Counted from the first letter of the stretch, positions 25,761-35,068 are shown. The stretch: DNA of 64,000 nt from Corynebacterium marambiense (GCF_016342275.1 NZ_JAEIOT010000011.1:1-64000), one strand, 5' to 3'. Notes: generated by a model from the sequence alone, not told the origin. Made by a program: numbers and translations.

Positions 25761-26356
25761 GTGAACGACCGGACAGCAGAGAAGTCACGGCACCTTATCG
25801 ACAACAGGGAGATCGACGATGTTCTCGATCAGTTGGGGCACCGAATCCTCAACGGGGCCATCGTCAAGGTGAATGACGCCACCGATCACCTCGTCGAGCC
25901 GCTCCTGAACTCCCCGCCCGACTGCCGGGACGCACGAGGATCGATGGAACACATTCCCCAGGCCCGCGCCAGACCCGTCTGGCGCAATTACGAGCGAAGC
26001 GACCGGCCGTGGGCAGACCAGACGACGGATGCCGACCGGTTGCTCACCGCCTTCGCTGGGCTACGGGAAACGGGGATCGTCTCCGGACTGTTCACCAACT
26101 GGAAGGCCATGCACATTCCGGCGGAATGCGCGGTGCGGTCCTCGTCCGGTCCGACGACTGGCGGGATCTGAGCTTACTGCGTAGGAGGCGACTGACTATC
26201 ACTGTTACCGGTATCTCCGAGGATGAGACCGAGACCGGTCTCGAGCTCACCCGGGTACTACGCGAGGTGGGGCTGGCCGCCTCCGTGTCGAATCACTGCA
26301 AGGTGACCGTCCGAGTGCTGTGGAAGTGGCATGTCCCGGAGCCCGTGAGCGCTTGA
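25761..26356 (+). pseudogene. decayed DUF6891-like gene
   Basis: The first frame reads MNDRTAEKS ... TDADRLLTAFAGLRETGIVSG and then loses its pattern before a stop at 26171. A different frame picks up the expected C-terminal strand-helix-strand, with LTRVLREVGLAASV and KVTVRVLWKWHVP, ending at 26356. The combination looks like the DUF6891 family, which has a similar 'DADRL-AAF-LR--GIV' segment and a closing V-L-W strand. The family's Cys-containing middle is missing. I interpret it as a frameshifted and partly deleted remnant. The 136-codon N-terminal frame might still be translated. Confidence 0.45.
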
Positions 26357-26554
26357 TCGGGTGCGGTGTCCGAGACTCCACCGAAGACAATGATGCTGTG
26401 TTTGGAGGTGGCCGGGCACGTTCTAGGGATAGATTCCTCACATTTTCCACAAGAAGCAACATAAACGGGCATTATGGGACGTGGAAGAATGTACTGCGCC
26501 GGTCAGTCGGCGCCCATGAGCCGGTACCACGGGGCCGGCAGGGAGAAGGTATCC

Positions 26555-27514
26555 ATGAAGGTCAGTGTCGGTAACAAGATTGTTCTCATCGGCGCCGGTG
26601 ATGTCGGAGTCGCCTACGCTTTCGCCCTCATTAACCAGGGAATCTGTGATCACCTCGCCATCATCGATATTGATGAGAAGAAGCTTGAGGGCAACGTCAT
26701 GGACCTCAACCACGGCGTTGTCTGGGCCCCCTCTCGGACGAAGGTCACCAAGGGTACCTACGCGGATTGTTCCGATGCAGCCATGGTCGTCATCTGCGCA
26801 GGCGCCGCCCAGAAGCCGGGTGAGACCCGTCTGCAGCTGGTTGATAAGAACATGAAGATCATGAAGTCCATCGTCGATGACGTCATGGCCAATGACTTTG
26901 ACGGTATCTTCCTCGTCGCATCCAACCCCGTGGACATCCTCACGTACGCGGTCTGGAAGTATTCCGGTCTTCCTGCACACCGGGTCATCGGCTCCGGTAC
27001 GGTCCTGGACTCGGCCCGCTTCCGCTACATGCTCGGTGAGCTGTACGAGGTCGCCCCGACCTCGGTGCACTCCTACATCATCGGTGAGCACGGTGACACG
27101 GAGCTGCCCGTCCTTTCCTCGGCAACGATCGCCGGTGTCTCCATGCGTAAGCAGCTGGAGAAGGATCCGGAACTCGAATCCAAACTGGAGAAGATCTTCG
27201 AGGACACCCGCGACATGGCGTACAAGATCATCGACGCCAAGGGGTCGACGTCCTACGGCATCGGTATGGGGCTTGCCCGTATCAGCCGCGCTGTTCTCCA
27301 GAACCAGGATGTCGCGGTTCCCGTCGCAGCACTGCTGCGTGGTGAATACGGTGAGGAGAACATCTACATCGGTACCCCGGCCGTCGTGAACCGTCGTGGT
27401 ATTCGCCGGGTTGTTGAACTGGAGCTCACCGAACACGAGATGGAACGGTTCAAGAACTCCGCGAACACGCTGCGTGCGATCCAGGAGAAGTTCTTCCCGG
27501 CCGAGGAAAAGTAG
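26555..27514 (+). CDS. ldh: L-lactate dehydrogenase
   Basis: A 319-aa NAD-dependent L-lactate dehydrogenase, reducing pyruvate to lactate in the cytoplasm. The Rossmann motif [14 protein letters not shown] lies at residues 12-25. Substrate residues are Arg92 (GETR), Asp152 (LDSARFR, with Arg155) and catalytic His179 ([10 protein letters not shown]). ATG 26555 has GAGAAGG 5 nt upstream; upstream in-frame codons are not needed. In corynebacteria ldh is controlled by sugar-responsive regulators such as SugR and LldR; I did not identify their sites here. A very strong hairpin ends the transcript. Confidence 0.96.
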   Translation: MKVSVGNKIVLIGAGDVGVAYAFALINQGICDHLAIIDIDEKKLEGNVMDLNHGVVWAPSRTKVTKGTYADCSDAAMVVICAGAAQKPGETRLQLVDKNMKIMKSIVDDVMANDFDGIFLVASNPVDILTYAVWKYSGLPAHRVIGSGTVLDSARFRYMLGELYEVAPTSVHSYIIGEHGDTELPVLSSATIAGVSMRKQLEKDPELESKLEKIFEDTRDMAYKIIDAKGSTSYGIGMGLARISRAVLQNQDVAVPVAALLRGEYGEENIYIGTPAVVNRRGIRRVVELELTEHEMERFKNSANTLRAIQEKFFPAEEK

Positions 27515-27658
27515 AGGATACGCGCTTTCCGGATTTCCGACCACGGTGCTTCCGGGGGTGGGGAGATCAGGGACACGGTAGCGGTGTGCACGTTGGCAGC
27601 GGTCCTACTGCTGCACGTTTTTGAAACATACCAGTTCACATCGGAGATCTAGCGCGTC

Positions 27659-27710
27659 AAACAAAAGCCAGCGGGTGACCCTTTATTGGGTCACCCGCTG
27701 GCTTTTGTTT
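27659..27710 (+). terminator. 23-bp perfect hairpin terminator of ldh
   Basis: Bases 27659-27681 pair perfectly with 27688-27710 around the loop TTTATT. The 3' arm ends in TTTTGTTT, followed by GAGCTTTTTA. It can work in both directions. Confidence 0.92.
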
Positions 27711-27806
27711 GAGCTTTTTATGGCGAAGTGTTTGTTTTGCAGATAATACTTAAAGGAACGTGCGAGGGTCATTCGACCTGAAAGCCCCGAACGGAAGGAC
27801 CTCACC

Positions 27807-28766
27807 ATGAAAAACACCACGCGGCTCCGCAGGAGACTGGGAGTCTCTCTTCTCTCAGCGGGAACAGTGCTCGCTGTCATGGCGGCGCCCGCCTCGGCAG
27901 CCATCGAGACGCTCTGTGACAAGACCTCCTATGACTGCGTTTCGGTCGAGGGCTACGGACCTTACACCGATACCTGGGCTGACAAGTACTACATTGGAGG
28001 AAAACACAACTGCACCCGGTACGCGGCCTACGTCATGGCCAAGCGGGGACTGGAAGACCCGGGCCATAGCTGGGGTAACGCGGTGGAATGGTGGGAGAAC
28101 GCCCCAGGCGAAAAAAACAATGAGCCGGCAGTCGGTGCCATCGCCTACTTCGATGCTGAATGGACCACGACGTATTTCGGTGCAGAGTCGAACCTCGGGC
28201 ATGTGGGCATCGTCGACAAGGTCAACGATGATGGTTCCGTTGAGGTTTCGTGGGATTCGTGGGCACCACCGAAGACCGCGGTTCAGGTGTACAGCGGTGA
28301 TCAGCTTCCGACCGGCTACATCCATATCCGGGATGAGGAAGGCAACAAAGCCGGAGACGACGAGGGTGAGGCCGGTGAGGGCCAGGTCGGCGGCGGTGAC
28401 ACCGATGGCAGTGACACGGCAGGCGGTGGAGACACAAATGATTCTACTGGTGGTGGCGATAACCAGGGGGGCAATACCGGTGGCGAGGAACAACCCGATA
28501 AGGATGACCAGGGCAGCACACCGGGTGGCGGAATCAAGGTAGACGTCGGAGACATCAACAACTCCAGTGGCAACACCTTTAATTCCAGCGAAAACTCCAT
28601 CGGAGGAGGCGACCTGCTTTCCAGCTCCCCGGACAAGGAGGAGGACCGCGCCATGAAGCCGGGAGCTATCCTCGCGTTCGCGGGAGCACTCATCGCCGTT
28701 CTCATCGGGATTCTCGGGGCCATGCCGGGATTCTCGGCGATACTCGGTGCCCTGGCACACCGCTGA
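27807..28766 (+). CDS. secreted CHAP-domain peptidoglycan hydrolase with C-terminal anchor
   Basis: A 319-aa exported protein. A signal peptide (residues 1-31, ending ASA) is followed by a CHAP domain (about 35-175) with catalytic Cys69 in KHNCTRYAAY and His132 in NLGHVGIVD. CHAP enzymes cut peptidoglycan peptides or amide bonds. A long acidic Gly/Asp/Thr/Ser-rich linker (about 178-290) leads to a C-terminal hydrophobic helix (about 291-313) and a short Ala-His-Arg tail. There is no LPXTG motif, so it is probably held by the membrane helix. GGAAGG is 8 nt before the ATG. It is monocistronic, followed by a hairpin. Confidence 0.82.
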   Translation: MKNTTRLRRRLGVSLLSAGTVLAVMAAPASAAIETLCDKTSYDCVSVEGYGPYTDTWADKYYIGGKHNCTRYAAYVMAKRGLEDPGHSWGNAVEWWENAPGEKNNEPAVGAIAYFDAEWTTTYFGAESNLGHVGIVDKVNDDGSVEVSWDSWAPPKTAVQVYSGDQLPTGYIHIRDEEGNKAGDDEGEAGEGQVGGGDTDGSDTAGGGDTNDSTGGGDNQGGNTGGEEQPDKDDQGSTPGGGIKVDVGDINNSSGNTFNSSENSIGGGDLLSSSPDKEEDRAMKPGAILAFAGALIAVLIGILGAMPGFSAILGALAHR

Positions 28767-28791
28767 TCGGTAGCGTAACTACCATCTAGAC

Positions 28792-28831
28792 GGACCGGGG
28801 TGGGGAGTCTCAGGATCTCCCGCCCCGGTCC
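28792..28831 (+). terminator. GC-rich hairpin after the CHAP gene
   Basis: GGACCGGGGTGGGGAG (28792-28807) pairs with CTCCCGCCCCGGTCC (28817-28831) with a mismatch and a bulge. A short T/C-rich tail follows. Confidence 0.7.
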
Positions 28832-28867
28832 TTCTCGTTCCCTTCCGACTAGTGGAAGAATCAATAC

Positions 28868-29611
28868 GTGCCTCACCAATCGTCAGCCGCCAGAACTCGG
28901 ATCATTGCGCACCGCGGTGACTGCGAGAACCACCCGGAGATGACCATGCCGGCGTTCGAGTCCGCACTCGAACTCGGCGCGGACGGCATCGAGTGCGATG
29001 TGCGACTGAGCTCCTGTGGAACCGTCATGTGCATCCACGATCCGGTGGTGAATCGGGTGAGTAACGGATCAGGCCGGGTCTCGGGCATGAGTCTCACCGA
29101 GCTGCGTCGACTCAACTTCGGCACCCCGGTAGACCCGCAACCGCCCGTCCAGCTCGATGATCTCCTGGAACTCATCGCCGCATATCCGGGCCGCGAACTG
29201 TTCATCGAGACCAAGCATCCCCTGCGCTTCGGCCGTGAACTTGAGGAACAGGTGACGCTCCGCCTGCGGTACTTCGGGCTCATCAATGATCCCCGCATCC
29301 GGATCATCTCCTTTTCCCCCCTGTCCATCCTCCGGATGCGGAAACTCGCTCCGACGATTCCGAGGATTCATCTCCGCCGGGACCGGTGCCCCGTCTACGA
29401 CCCCGTGGTGCACGCCCGCGGCGCGGTATCCGGCTGGGGCATTTCCGTGGGCAGAGCGAGAGAAAAACCCTCGCGGATCAGATACCGCGGGCTCCCCGGG
29501 TACATGTGGACCGTGGACGACCCGGCCGATATGGCATGGGCCGCAAGTCACGGTGTGCGCTGGATGGCCACCAATCGCCCCGGAACAGCGCGGCGGGTTC
29601 TCGGGCGGTAG
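28868..29611 (+). CDS. glpQ: glycerophosphodiester phosphodiesterase
   Basis: A 247-aa GDPD enzyme releasing glycerol 3-phosphate from deacylated phospholipids. The TIM-barrel signature is complete: IAHRGDCENHPEMT (His15), GADGIECDVRLS (Glu42, Asp44), and the small GDPD insertion start MCIHDP (His57). Later FIETKHP and the C-terminal YMWTVDDPADMAWAASHGV are typical. There is no signal peptide, so it is cytoplasmic, like GlpQ1 of Corynebacterium. GTG 28868 has GGAAG about 9 nt upstream. The gene symbol is by family and location only. Confidence 0.85.
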   Translation: MPHQSSAARTRIIAHRGDCENHPEMTMPAFESALELGADGIECDVRLSSCGTVMCIHDPVVNRVSNGSGRVSGMSLTELRRLNFGTPVDPQPPVQLDDLLELIAAYPGRELFIETKHPLRFGRELEEQVTLRLRYFGLINDPRIRIISFSPLSILRMRKLAPTIPRIHLRRDRCPVYDPVVHARGAVSGWGISVGRAREKPSRIRYRGLPGYMWTVDDPADMAWAASHGVRWMATNRPGTARRVLGR

Positions 29612-29634
29612 CATCCGGGTCGGGTCACTGGGGG

Positions 29635-29646
29635 TATCTTCTAGGC
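29635..29646 (+). promoter_or_regulatory. leaderless promoter of the DUF5926 gene
   Basis: TATCTT at 29635-29640 ends 6 nt before ATG 29647. There is no Shine-Dalgarno sequence. Confidence 0.5.
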
Positions 29647-30561
29647 ATGGCCAAAAAGAAGAAGAATGAAAATCTGCCCGAGGGCATGAGCCGTCGCCAG
29701 GCGAAGCTCGCTGCCCGCGCCGCCGAACGCGCCGCACTCGACCGGGATCCCCGTCCCTATGACGGTCTCGCCATGGAGGCGGACCTGGTGGCCCTGCAGG
29801 AATTCGTTCCCTCGGCTACCGCCAAGCTCACGGTGACGGGGCTCGATGAGCCCATCACCCTCTGCACCGTCCTCCCCGGCGCCGTGGCCGCCGTCGTCCG
29901 CGAGGACGCCGACGGAGGCATCGAGCGCCTCGTGGCGCTCCAGGTGCAGGCACACAGCCACAACCCCGGCCGGGACCTCGCCTACGCGATCAACTGGGTG
30001 AAGGACGCCGAGAGCGGACAGACCCTCGAGTCGACGGTCGCCGACGGCAACCAGCCCGACATCAAGGAACTGATCGATCCCGCGGCCACCTTGGACGCGA
30101 CGGCGCACGACACCTTCGACTGGTGGCTCGCCGATGGCGCGGCACTGGACCCGATGATGCAGCAGGGCATCCAGCAAGCCAACGCAGCGGTCATGCCGTC
30201 GGAGGAGATCGGCGCTGACGTCGAGGGCACGATCTGGTGGATCGACCCGGGCGAGAAAGCCCACGTCCGGTGGGTCCGCCTCGAGAACGAGGACAAGCTC
30301 ATCGCGGCCCTCGCCCGCATCGCTGCGGCCGGCGAGTTGACCCTCGGCGAGGGGACGAGGTTCGCCGGTGTCTTCCGCACCCACGGTCTCGCCGTGCCGG
30401 TGTTCGACCTTCCCCGGGAAACCGCCCCGGCCGAGTTCGTCAAGCCGCTCGAGGCACTGGACAAGAAGATCAACCGGGGGCTCGCCAACGACGCCGAGCT
30501 CACCGCCGACGAGCGCAAGCAGCTCGACAACATCAAGTCCCGCCAGGTCACCATCCGGTAG
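29647..30561 (+). CDS. DUF5926-family conserved actinobacterial protein
   Basis: A 304-aa cytoplasmic protein beginning MAKKKKNENLPEGMSRRQAK, a basic start typical of the family. No membrane helix or catalytic motif is visible. The body contains AMEADLVALQEFVPSATA and a C-terminal acidic helix with LTADERKQLDNIKSRQV. I recognise it as the DUF5926 family, widely conserved in actinobacteria and of unknown function. The start at 29647 is supported by a -10 box 6 nt upstream; a longer open frame beginning at 29386 overlaps the GDPD gene and is not credible. Confidence 0.82.
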   Translation: MAKKKKNENLPEGMSRRQAKLAARAAERAALDRDPRPYDGLAMEADLVALQEFVPSATAKLTVTGLDEPITLCTVLPGAVAAVVREDADGGIERLVALQVQAHSHNPGRDLAYAINWVKDAESGQTLESTVADGNQPDIKELIDPAATLDATAHDTFDWWLADGAALDPMMQQGIQQANAAVMPSEEIGADVEGTIWWIDPGEKAHVRWVRLENEDKLIAALARIAAAGELTLGEGTRFAGVFRTHGLAVPVFDLPRETAPAEFVKPLEALDKKINRGLANDAELTADERKQLDNIKSRQVTIR

Positions 30562-30582
30562 GGCGATCCGGACACAGGCGTC

Positions 30583-30621
30583 AGGGCACGACCCCGCTCC
30601 CCGGTGGTCGTGCCCTTCTCC
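30583..30621 (+). terminator. hairpin between convergent DUF5926 and LCP genes
   Basis: GGGCACGACC (30584-30593) pairs with GGTCGTGCCC (30606-30615), with TTCTCC following. It probably serves the plus-strand gene. Confidence 0.65.
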
Positions 30622-30643
30622 TTAGGGCACTGTACCTGCGGAT

Positions 30644-32002
30644 TTACCGGAGCGAACCGAACAGGGATCGCGCGGCGGCGTCATCCCACAGCACGACGTT
30701 GCCCACCGCGGTGTCCTGGAAACCCCCGACCGGAACTGTTTCGGTGACGACACCCGAGCGCATCGCCAGGGCCAGACGGGCCAGGTTCCAGATGTGGTCA
30801 CCGGTGCCGACCGTGAACGTGCCACTCGCGCGACTGATCAGTGGCCCCAGACGGAACGGATTGAGCAGTGTCGTCGGATTCGTAGCTTTCTCCATCAGCG
30901 CGGAGAAGAATTCCCGCTGGTGGGAAACCCGGTCCAGGTCGCCCATCGCGAACGCGCGGCTACGGACGTAACCGAGAGCCTCGGGGCCATTCAGATTCTG
31001 GCACCCGGCGGGAAGGTTGATATTCGCCAGCGGATCGTTGATGGCCTCGGTGACGCACATTTCGACCCCACCGACCGCGTCGACGAGACCGGCGAAACCA
31101 CCGAACCCGATCTCCGCGTAGTGGTCGATCCGCAACCCGGTCGCCTGCTCGACAGTCTCAGTGAGCAACTGCGGGCCACCGAACGTGAACGCCGAGTTGA
31201 TCTTGTTCATCCCGTAGCCCGGGACGTTGACATACGAGTCACGGGGAATGGAGACGAGCGTCGGCTTTGATCCGCGACCGTAATGGAGCAGCATGATCGT
31301 GTCCGTGCGCCCCACACCGATGTCCCCACCCGTACCGAGGACGTCGATCTCGTCCTGGGTGAGTCCCTGCCGGGAATCGGAGCCGACCAGCAACCAGTTC
31401 GTGCCTGCGGTTTTCGCCACCTGCTGCACGGGGGTCGCCTCGACGCGGTTCAACTTCGCATCGGCCCACAGCCCGATGACGACGGTCAGTGTGAGGACTA
31501 TCCCGATGATGAGCAGAAACGGCGTCATGCATCCCCTGCTACACCCGGGTCGACGTCGGGGCTGGCGGGAACGGGGTTCGGGAGCGAAGTCCCGCCGACC
31601 ACCACCGCGCCGCTCGGGGCGCACGGGGGGCTGGGTAGGTGGTGGAACCGGGGCCTCACGACGATACGCTGGGGCCGGCCGGGCCTCCGGACGGTACTGG
31701 ATGGGGCGCCCCGGGGGAGGGGTCGGTCGTGCGTACGAAGCGCGCTCCGGTGTCCGCGGCGTGTACCTGGTCTCTGCGGGGTCCCGACGGGGCGAAGGAA
31801 CGGATCGATCCGGGAGCGAGCCGCGCGGCGGTTCGCTCCCGCGCGTGTGGCGACCGGACTCCGGTCGTGGGCGAGACGACCCGCGACTGGGCCGACGCCG
31901 TCGTACGGGCCGCCCGAACCGGTCAAGGATGGGCCTGCCCCGACTGTCGCGGGCGATGTCGTCCGGTAAATCACCATGCTGGGACGGGCCTCGAGAATCC
32001 AT
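30644..32002 (-). CDS. LytR-CpsA-Psr (LCP) family glycopolymer transferase
   Basis: A 452-aa membrane protein. A long Pro/Arg-rich cytoplasmic N-terminus (about residues 1-155) is followed by one transmembrane helix (about 158-182) and an extracytoplasmic LCP domain. The LCP core shows LLVGSDSRQGL, GRTDTIMLLHYGRG, SIPRDSYVNVPGYGMNKINSAF split over the conserved strand-loop, and YVRSRAFAMGDLDRVSHQREF with the conserved Arg residues. LCP enzymes move lipid-linked polymers such as arabinogalactan, teichoic acid or capsule onto peptidoglycan. ATG 32002 has TAGGGT 7 nt upstream, a leaderless start. It follows the amidase and CPBP genes on the same strand and lies 3.2 kb from the polysaccharide island. 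Confidence 0.88.
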   Translation of the reverse strand: MDSRGPSQHGDLPDDIARDSRGRPILDRFGRPVRRRRPSRGSSRPRPESGRHTRGSEPPRGSLPDRSVPSPRRDPAETRYTPRTPERASYARPTPPPGRPIQYRPEARPAPAYRREAPVPPPTQPPVRPERRGGGRRDFAPEPRSRQPRRRPGCSRGCMTPFLLIIGIVLTLTVVIGLWADAKLNRVEATPVQQVAKTAGTNWLLVGSDSRQGLTQDEIDVLGTGGDIGVGRTDTIMLLHYGRGSKPTLVSIPRDSYVNVPGYGMNKINSAFTFGGPQLLTETVEQATGLRIDHYAEIGFGGFAGLVDAVGGVEMCVTEAINDPLANINLPAGCQNLNGPEALGYVRSRAFAMGDLDRVSHQREFFSALMEKATNPTTLLNPFRLGPLISRASGTFTVGTGDHIWNLARLALAMRSGVVTETVPVGGFQDTAVGNVVLWDDAAARSLFGSLR

Positions 32003-32022
32003 GGAAACTACCCTAGCGGAGA

Positions 32023-32787
32023 CTAGGAGATGAACAGCCCCGCCAACCCCAGTGGTTCGACAAGTGTGCTGTAGCCGACGAAGGCCACCGCATCGATGAG
32101 GAAATGCGCAACGATAAGCGGCCACACGCGCCGGGTCCGGGTGAACAACCAGGCGAACACGAGCCCCATCACGATGTTCCCCAGACCTGCGGAAAATCCC
32201 TGGTAAAGGTGGTAGCTTCCCCGCAGGAGCGCGGACGCCCCGATCACCGCAGGTGTGGACCAACCGAGCTGCCGCAACCTGGTCACCAACCAGAACACCA
32301 CCACGGTCTCTTCCGCGAATGCGTTCGCGAAGGACCACACGAGCAGCACAGGAGCCTGCCACCACACCGAATCCAACGTCGTCGGAACGACCTGCCGGCT
32401 GAGCCCCAGGTGTAACGCCGCCAGGTAGAAAACCAGACCCGGCACACCGATGAGGGCCGCGAGTCCCGCGCCTCTCAGCCAATCCCCACCACGCAGCGGG
32501 AACATCCGGACACCGGAACCGGACAACAGGAACAGTGCCAGCAGGCCCCACCCGATGAGGACCGAAGCCGAGCACAGCTGCAAAGCCAGGTCCAACCAGT
32601 GCACACCGGCCTTCGGCGCATTCAGCGTCACCTTCTGGGCGCTCAACGGTTCCGGCGCCAGAGCCGCATCAAGCAGCCGGAGCGCTGAGCGCACACCCGA
32701 CATACCGAACGTGACCAGCAGGATGACACCGATCTCAGCCCGGATCCGCGTCGCCGTCGTCCCAGGTCCAGCCATTCCCGTCATCAC
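32023..32787 (-). CDS. CPBP-family intramembrane metalloprotease
   Basis: A 254-aa polytopic protein of the CPBP (Abi/Rce1-like) family with about seven helices. The signature is present: FAEETVVVFWLVTRLRQLG (EE motif, then Arg), LLRGSYHLYQG and HFLIDAVAF, giving the Glu-Glu and two His expected for an intramembrane glutamic or metal-dependent protease. Substrates are unknown. Start options overlap the amidase stop: GTG 32787 (GTGA) or ATG 32784. The overlap indicates translational coupling with the amidase. Confidence 0.82.
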   Translation of the reverse strand: MMTGMAGPGTTATRIRAEIGVILLVTFGMSGVRSALRLLDAALAPEPLSAQKVTLNAPKAGVHWLDLALQLCSASVLIGWGLLALFLLSGSGVRMFPLRGGDWLRGAGLAALIGVPGLVFYLAALHLGLSRQVVPTTLDSVWWQAPVLLVWSFANAFAEETVVVFWLVTRLRQLGWSTPAVIGASALLRGSYHLYQGFSAGLGNIVMGLVFAWLFTRTRRVWPLIVAHFLIDAVAFVGYSTLVEPLGLAGLFIS

Positions 32788-34022
32788 GGGTGCACCTGCG
32801 AGGCCACACCAAGCAACTCACCGAACGACGCCCGCACAGACCCGAGATGTACACCCACGGGCGGTCGCCCCGCCGCCGCAACAGGCACACTCACCGCCGC
32901 ACCACCGGTCATGTTGAACAACGTCGCCCACGGGGTCCATCTCGTTTGCTCCGCGAAATCCTCCGGCGGCTCCAATCGGGAGAAATGGCCGATCTCCGGC
33001 GGATCGAACGCCAATGTCGGGGACAGGAGAACGTCAATGTCCCACGCGGACAGAATCATCCCTAAGACGGCGTCGAAATCGGCGACAGCCTCCGCGCGCC
33101 GGGACTCGGACAGAGCCGCGCCCCGCTCCCGCAGCCACTCGATGATGTCACTCGCCGGGCCGGGGATGTGGACGGAGCGGGAAGCCAACACATCGGCGAA
33201 AGCCGCGAAGGGCCGCTCACCGTACGGGCGGGACACCTCGCGGACCCGGTGACCCAGATCAGACAGGCGATCCGCCACCGTGCACACGGTGGACACCATC
33301 ACCGGACTGACCGACCCGCCACCATGCAGTGGCTCCACAAGCACCCCGATCCGCAGAGGTCGTCTCACCGTCGACACCCCGAACACGAAGGCCGCGTCTC
33401 CGACCGAGCGGGTGATGAACCCCTGCGCGGTGGGCGAACCACCAGAACTGTTGTGCGGGGGTTTCACGCCCACGGTGCCGGTGGCTGCCGCAGGCACCCG
33501 GATCGAGCCACCGCCGTCAGAGGCGTGGGCGACATCCACCAGACCGAGCGCCACCGCCGCGGCCGCACCTCCCGAGGAACCACCCGGTGTCCGCCCCGGC
33601 CACAACGGGTTCGCCACGGCAGGCATCCCCACCGGTTCGCAGTATGCCGTCATCCCCATCTCGGAAGTCTGGGTCTTGCCCGGAATGATGACACCCTTCC
33701 GAAGAAGTTGTGCAGCCCACGGGTCAGTACCAACATGTTGTTCCGTACGCGTGACGGAACCGTAGGAACAGGGAAAACCGGCGACGGGCATCAGATCCTT
33801 GATCGGAAGCACCAGACCATGCAGCCTCCCGCGCCGATCTGCGGGAACCGACTCGAGGTAACGGACGCGTCGACGTGCGAGTTCGGGATCGACGCTGGCG
33901 AAACTGTGGACAACGCTATCTTCCGAACAAATCCGAGTGAGGTATTCGTCGAGTGTGTCGCCGAGGTGACCGAAGCCCGCACGGAGGCGGTCCTCGAGCG
34001 GGATTACGGAGCCGTTGACCAT
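32784..34022 (-). CDS. amidase-signature family hydrolase
   Basis: A 412-aa enzyme of the amidase signature family, which hydrolyses carboxamides. The Ser-cisSer-Lys triad is readable: Lys75 in PIKDLM, cis-Ser149 in TPGGSSGG and nucleophile Ser173 in SDGGGSIR. The start is ATG 34022 with TAATCT ending 6 nt upstream, so a leaderless mRNA is likely. It is divergent from pheA with 58 nt between. It is not part of a GatCAB set, as no gatB or gatC is near. The substrate is unknown. Confidence 0.85.
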   Translation of the reverse strand: MVNGSVIPLEDRLRAGFGHLGDTLDEYLTRICSEDSVVHSFASVDPELARRRVRYLESVPADRRGRLHGLVLPIKDLMPVAGFPCSYGSVTRTEQHVGTDPWAAQLLRKGVIIPGKTQTSEMGMTAYCEPVGMPAVANPLWPGRTPGGSSGGAAAAVALGLVDVAHASDGGGSIRVPAAATGTVGVKPPHNSSGGSPTAQGFITRSVGDAAFVFGVSTVRRPLRIGVLVEPLHGGGSVSPVMVSTVCTVADRLSDLGHRVREVSRPYGERPFAAFADVLASRSVHIPGPASDIIEWLRERGAALSESRRAEAVADFDAVLGMILSAWDIDVLLSPTLAFDPPEIGHFSRLEPPEDFAEQTRWTPWATLFNMTGGAAVSVPVAAAGRPPVGVHLGSVRASFGELLGVASQVHP

Positions 34023-34028
34023 GCGAGC

Positions 34029-34073
34029 AGATTACCCCGCCGGGGTGGGCGAACGCGGGCTGGCGGCTACAAT
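34029..34073. promoter_or_regulatory. divergent leaderless promoters of the amidase gene and pheA
   Basis: Minus strand: TAATCT (plus 34029-34034), 6 nt before the amidase ATG. Plus strand: TACAAT at 34068-34073, exactly 7 nt before the pheA ATG 34081. Neither gene has a Shine-Dalgarno sequence. Confidence 0.65.
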
Positions 34074-34080
34074 CCGATAC

Positions 34081-34929
34081 ATGAAAACAGTCGTCGCCTA
34101 TCTGGGCCCCGAAGGAACGTTCACCGAGTCAGCGTTGCTGGAATTCCAGAGGCGAGGATGTTTCGGGCCGGGCGACATCGCCAAACTCCCTGTGGAGAGC
34201 CCACATGAGGCGCTGAATGCGGTGCGATCCGGGGCCGCACAGTACGCATGTGTGGCAATTGAGAACTCGGTCGACGGGCCGGTTACTCATACCTTCGATG
34301 CGCTTGCTGACGGCGCAGGAGTGCGGATCTTCGCGGAGACCGAGATCGAAATCAGCTTCTCGGTAATGGTGCGCCCGGGTACTAGTGCGGGCGAAGTACG
34401 GACCTTCACCACACACCCGGTGGCTCGCCAGCAGGTCCGTAACTGGACTGATCGTGCTTTTCCGGACGCAGAATTCGTTCCTGCATCATCGAACGCCGCT
34501 GCAGCAAAAGCCGTAGCGGAGGGGCATGCTGATGCCGCAGTCGCTCCTCACCGAGCGGCGGAGATCTTCGCTCTAGACGTGATTGCGGAAAATGTGATCG
34601 ATGTGCCCGGCGCTAGAACGCGGTTCGTCGTGGTCGGAGGAATCCACACGCCCCCGGCCCCGACTGGCAATGACCGGACCGCCGTGGTGTTCACCCTACC
34701 GAACACCCCCGGAGCCTTGGTCTCCGCATTAACCGTATTTTCGTCCCGTGACATTGACCTCTCCCGGATCGAATCACGACCAACCCGTACCGAACTAGGG
34801 ACATACAGGTTCCACGTTGACATAGCAGGGCATATCGAGGATCGAAAAGTGGCAGAAGCGTTTCAGGCGCTGGGAAAGATCGCGGAGGGTCTCACGTATC
34901 TGGGATCGTGGCCCGTCAAGCCAAAATGA
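34081..34929 (+). CDS. pheA: prephenate dehydratase
   Basis: A 282-aa prephenate dehydratase, converting prephenate to phenylpyruvate in phenylalanine synthesis. The catalytic domain (residues 1-185) begins VAYLGPEGTFTESALLEF and has AIENSVDGPVTHTFD and the TTHPVARQQ region. The ACT regulatory domain (about 200-275) has NTPGALVSALTVF and the phenylalanine-binding LSRIESRPTR. There is no chorismate mutase part, as usual in actinobacteria. Feedback inhibition by phenylalanine is expected from the ACT motifs. ATG 34081 is positioned by a leaderless promoter. The gene marks the left edge of the AT-rich island. Confidence 0.95.
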   Translation: MKTVVAYLGPEGTFTESALLEFQRRGCFGPGDIAKLPVESPHEALNAVRSGAAQYACVAIENSVDGPVTHTFDALADGAGVRIFAETEIEISFSVMVRPGTSAGEVRTFTTHPVARQQVRNWTDRAFPDAEFVPASSNAAAAKAVAEGHADAAVAPHRAAEIFALDVIAENVIDVPGARTRFVVVGGIHTPPAPTGNDRTAVVFTLPNTPGALVSALTVFSSRDIDLSRIESRPTRTELGTYRFHVDIAGHIEDRKVAEAFQALGKIAEGLTYLGSWPVKPK

Positions 34930-35068
34930 AATTGAATCCATTGAAAACGAGGACAGAAAAACCAAGGTACTACATTTCAGGAGCCTAGCGACATCGCACA
35001 GTGGGCTTGGCAAGTCTAGCTGACGGCGAGCATCCGAGGCCCCTCACTAAGAAAAAGCGTCGAATCTG
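34930..35068. other. island junction downstream of pheA
   Basis: From here the sequence turns A/T-rich and stays so, apart from the IS remnant, until about 51.1 kb. No tRNA or clear direct repeat was noticed at this border. No hairpin terminator for pheA is obvious. Confidence 0.5.
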
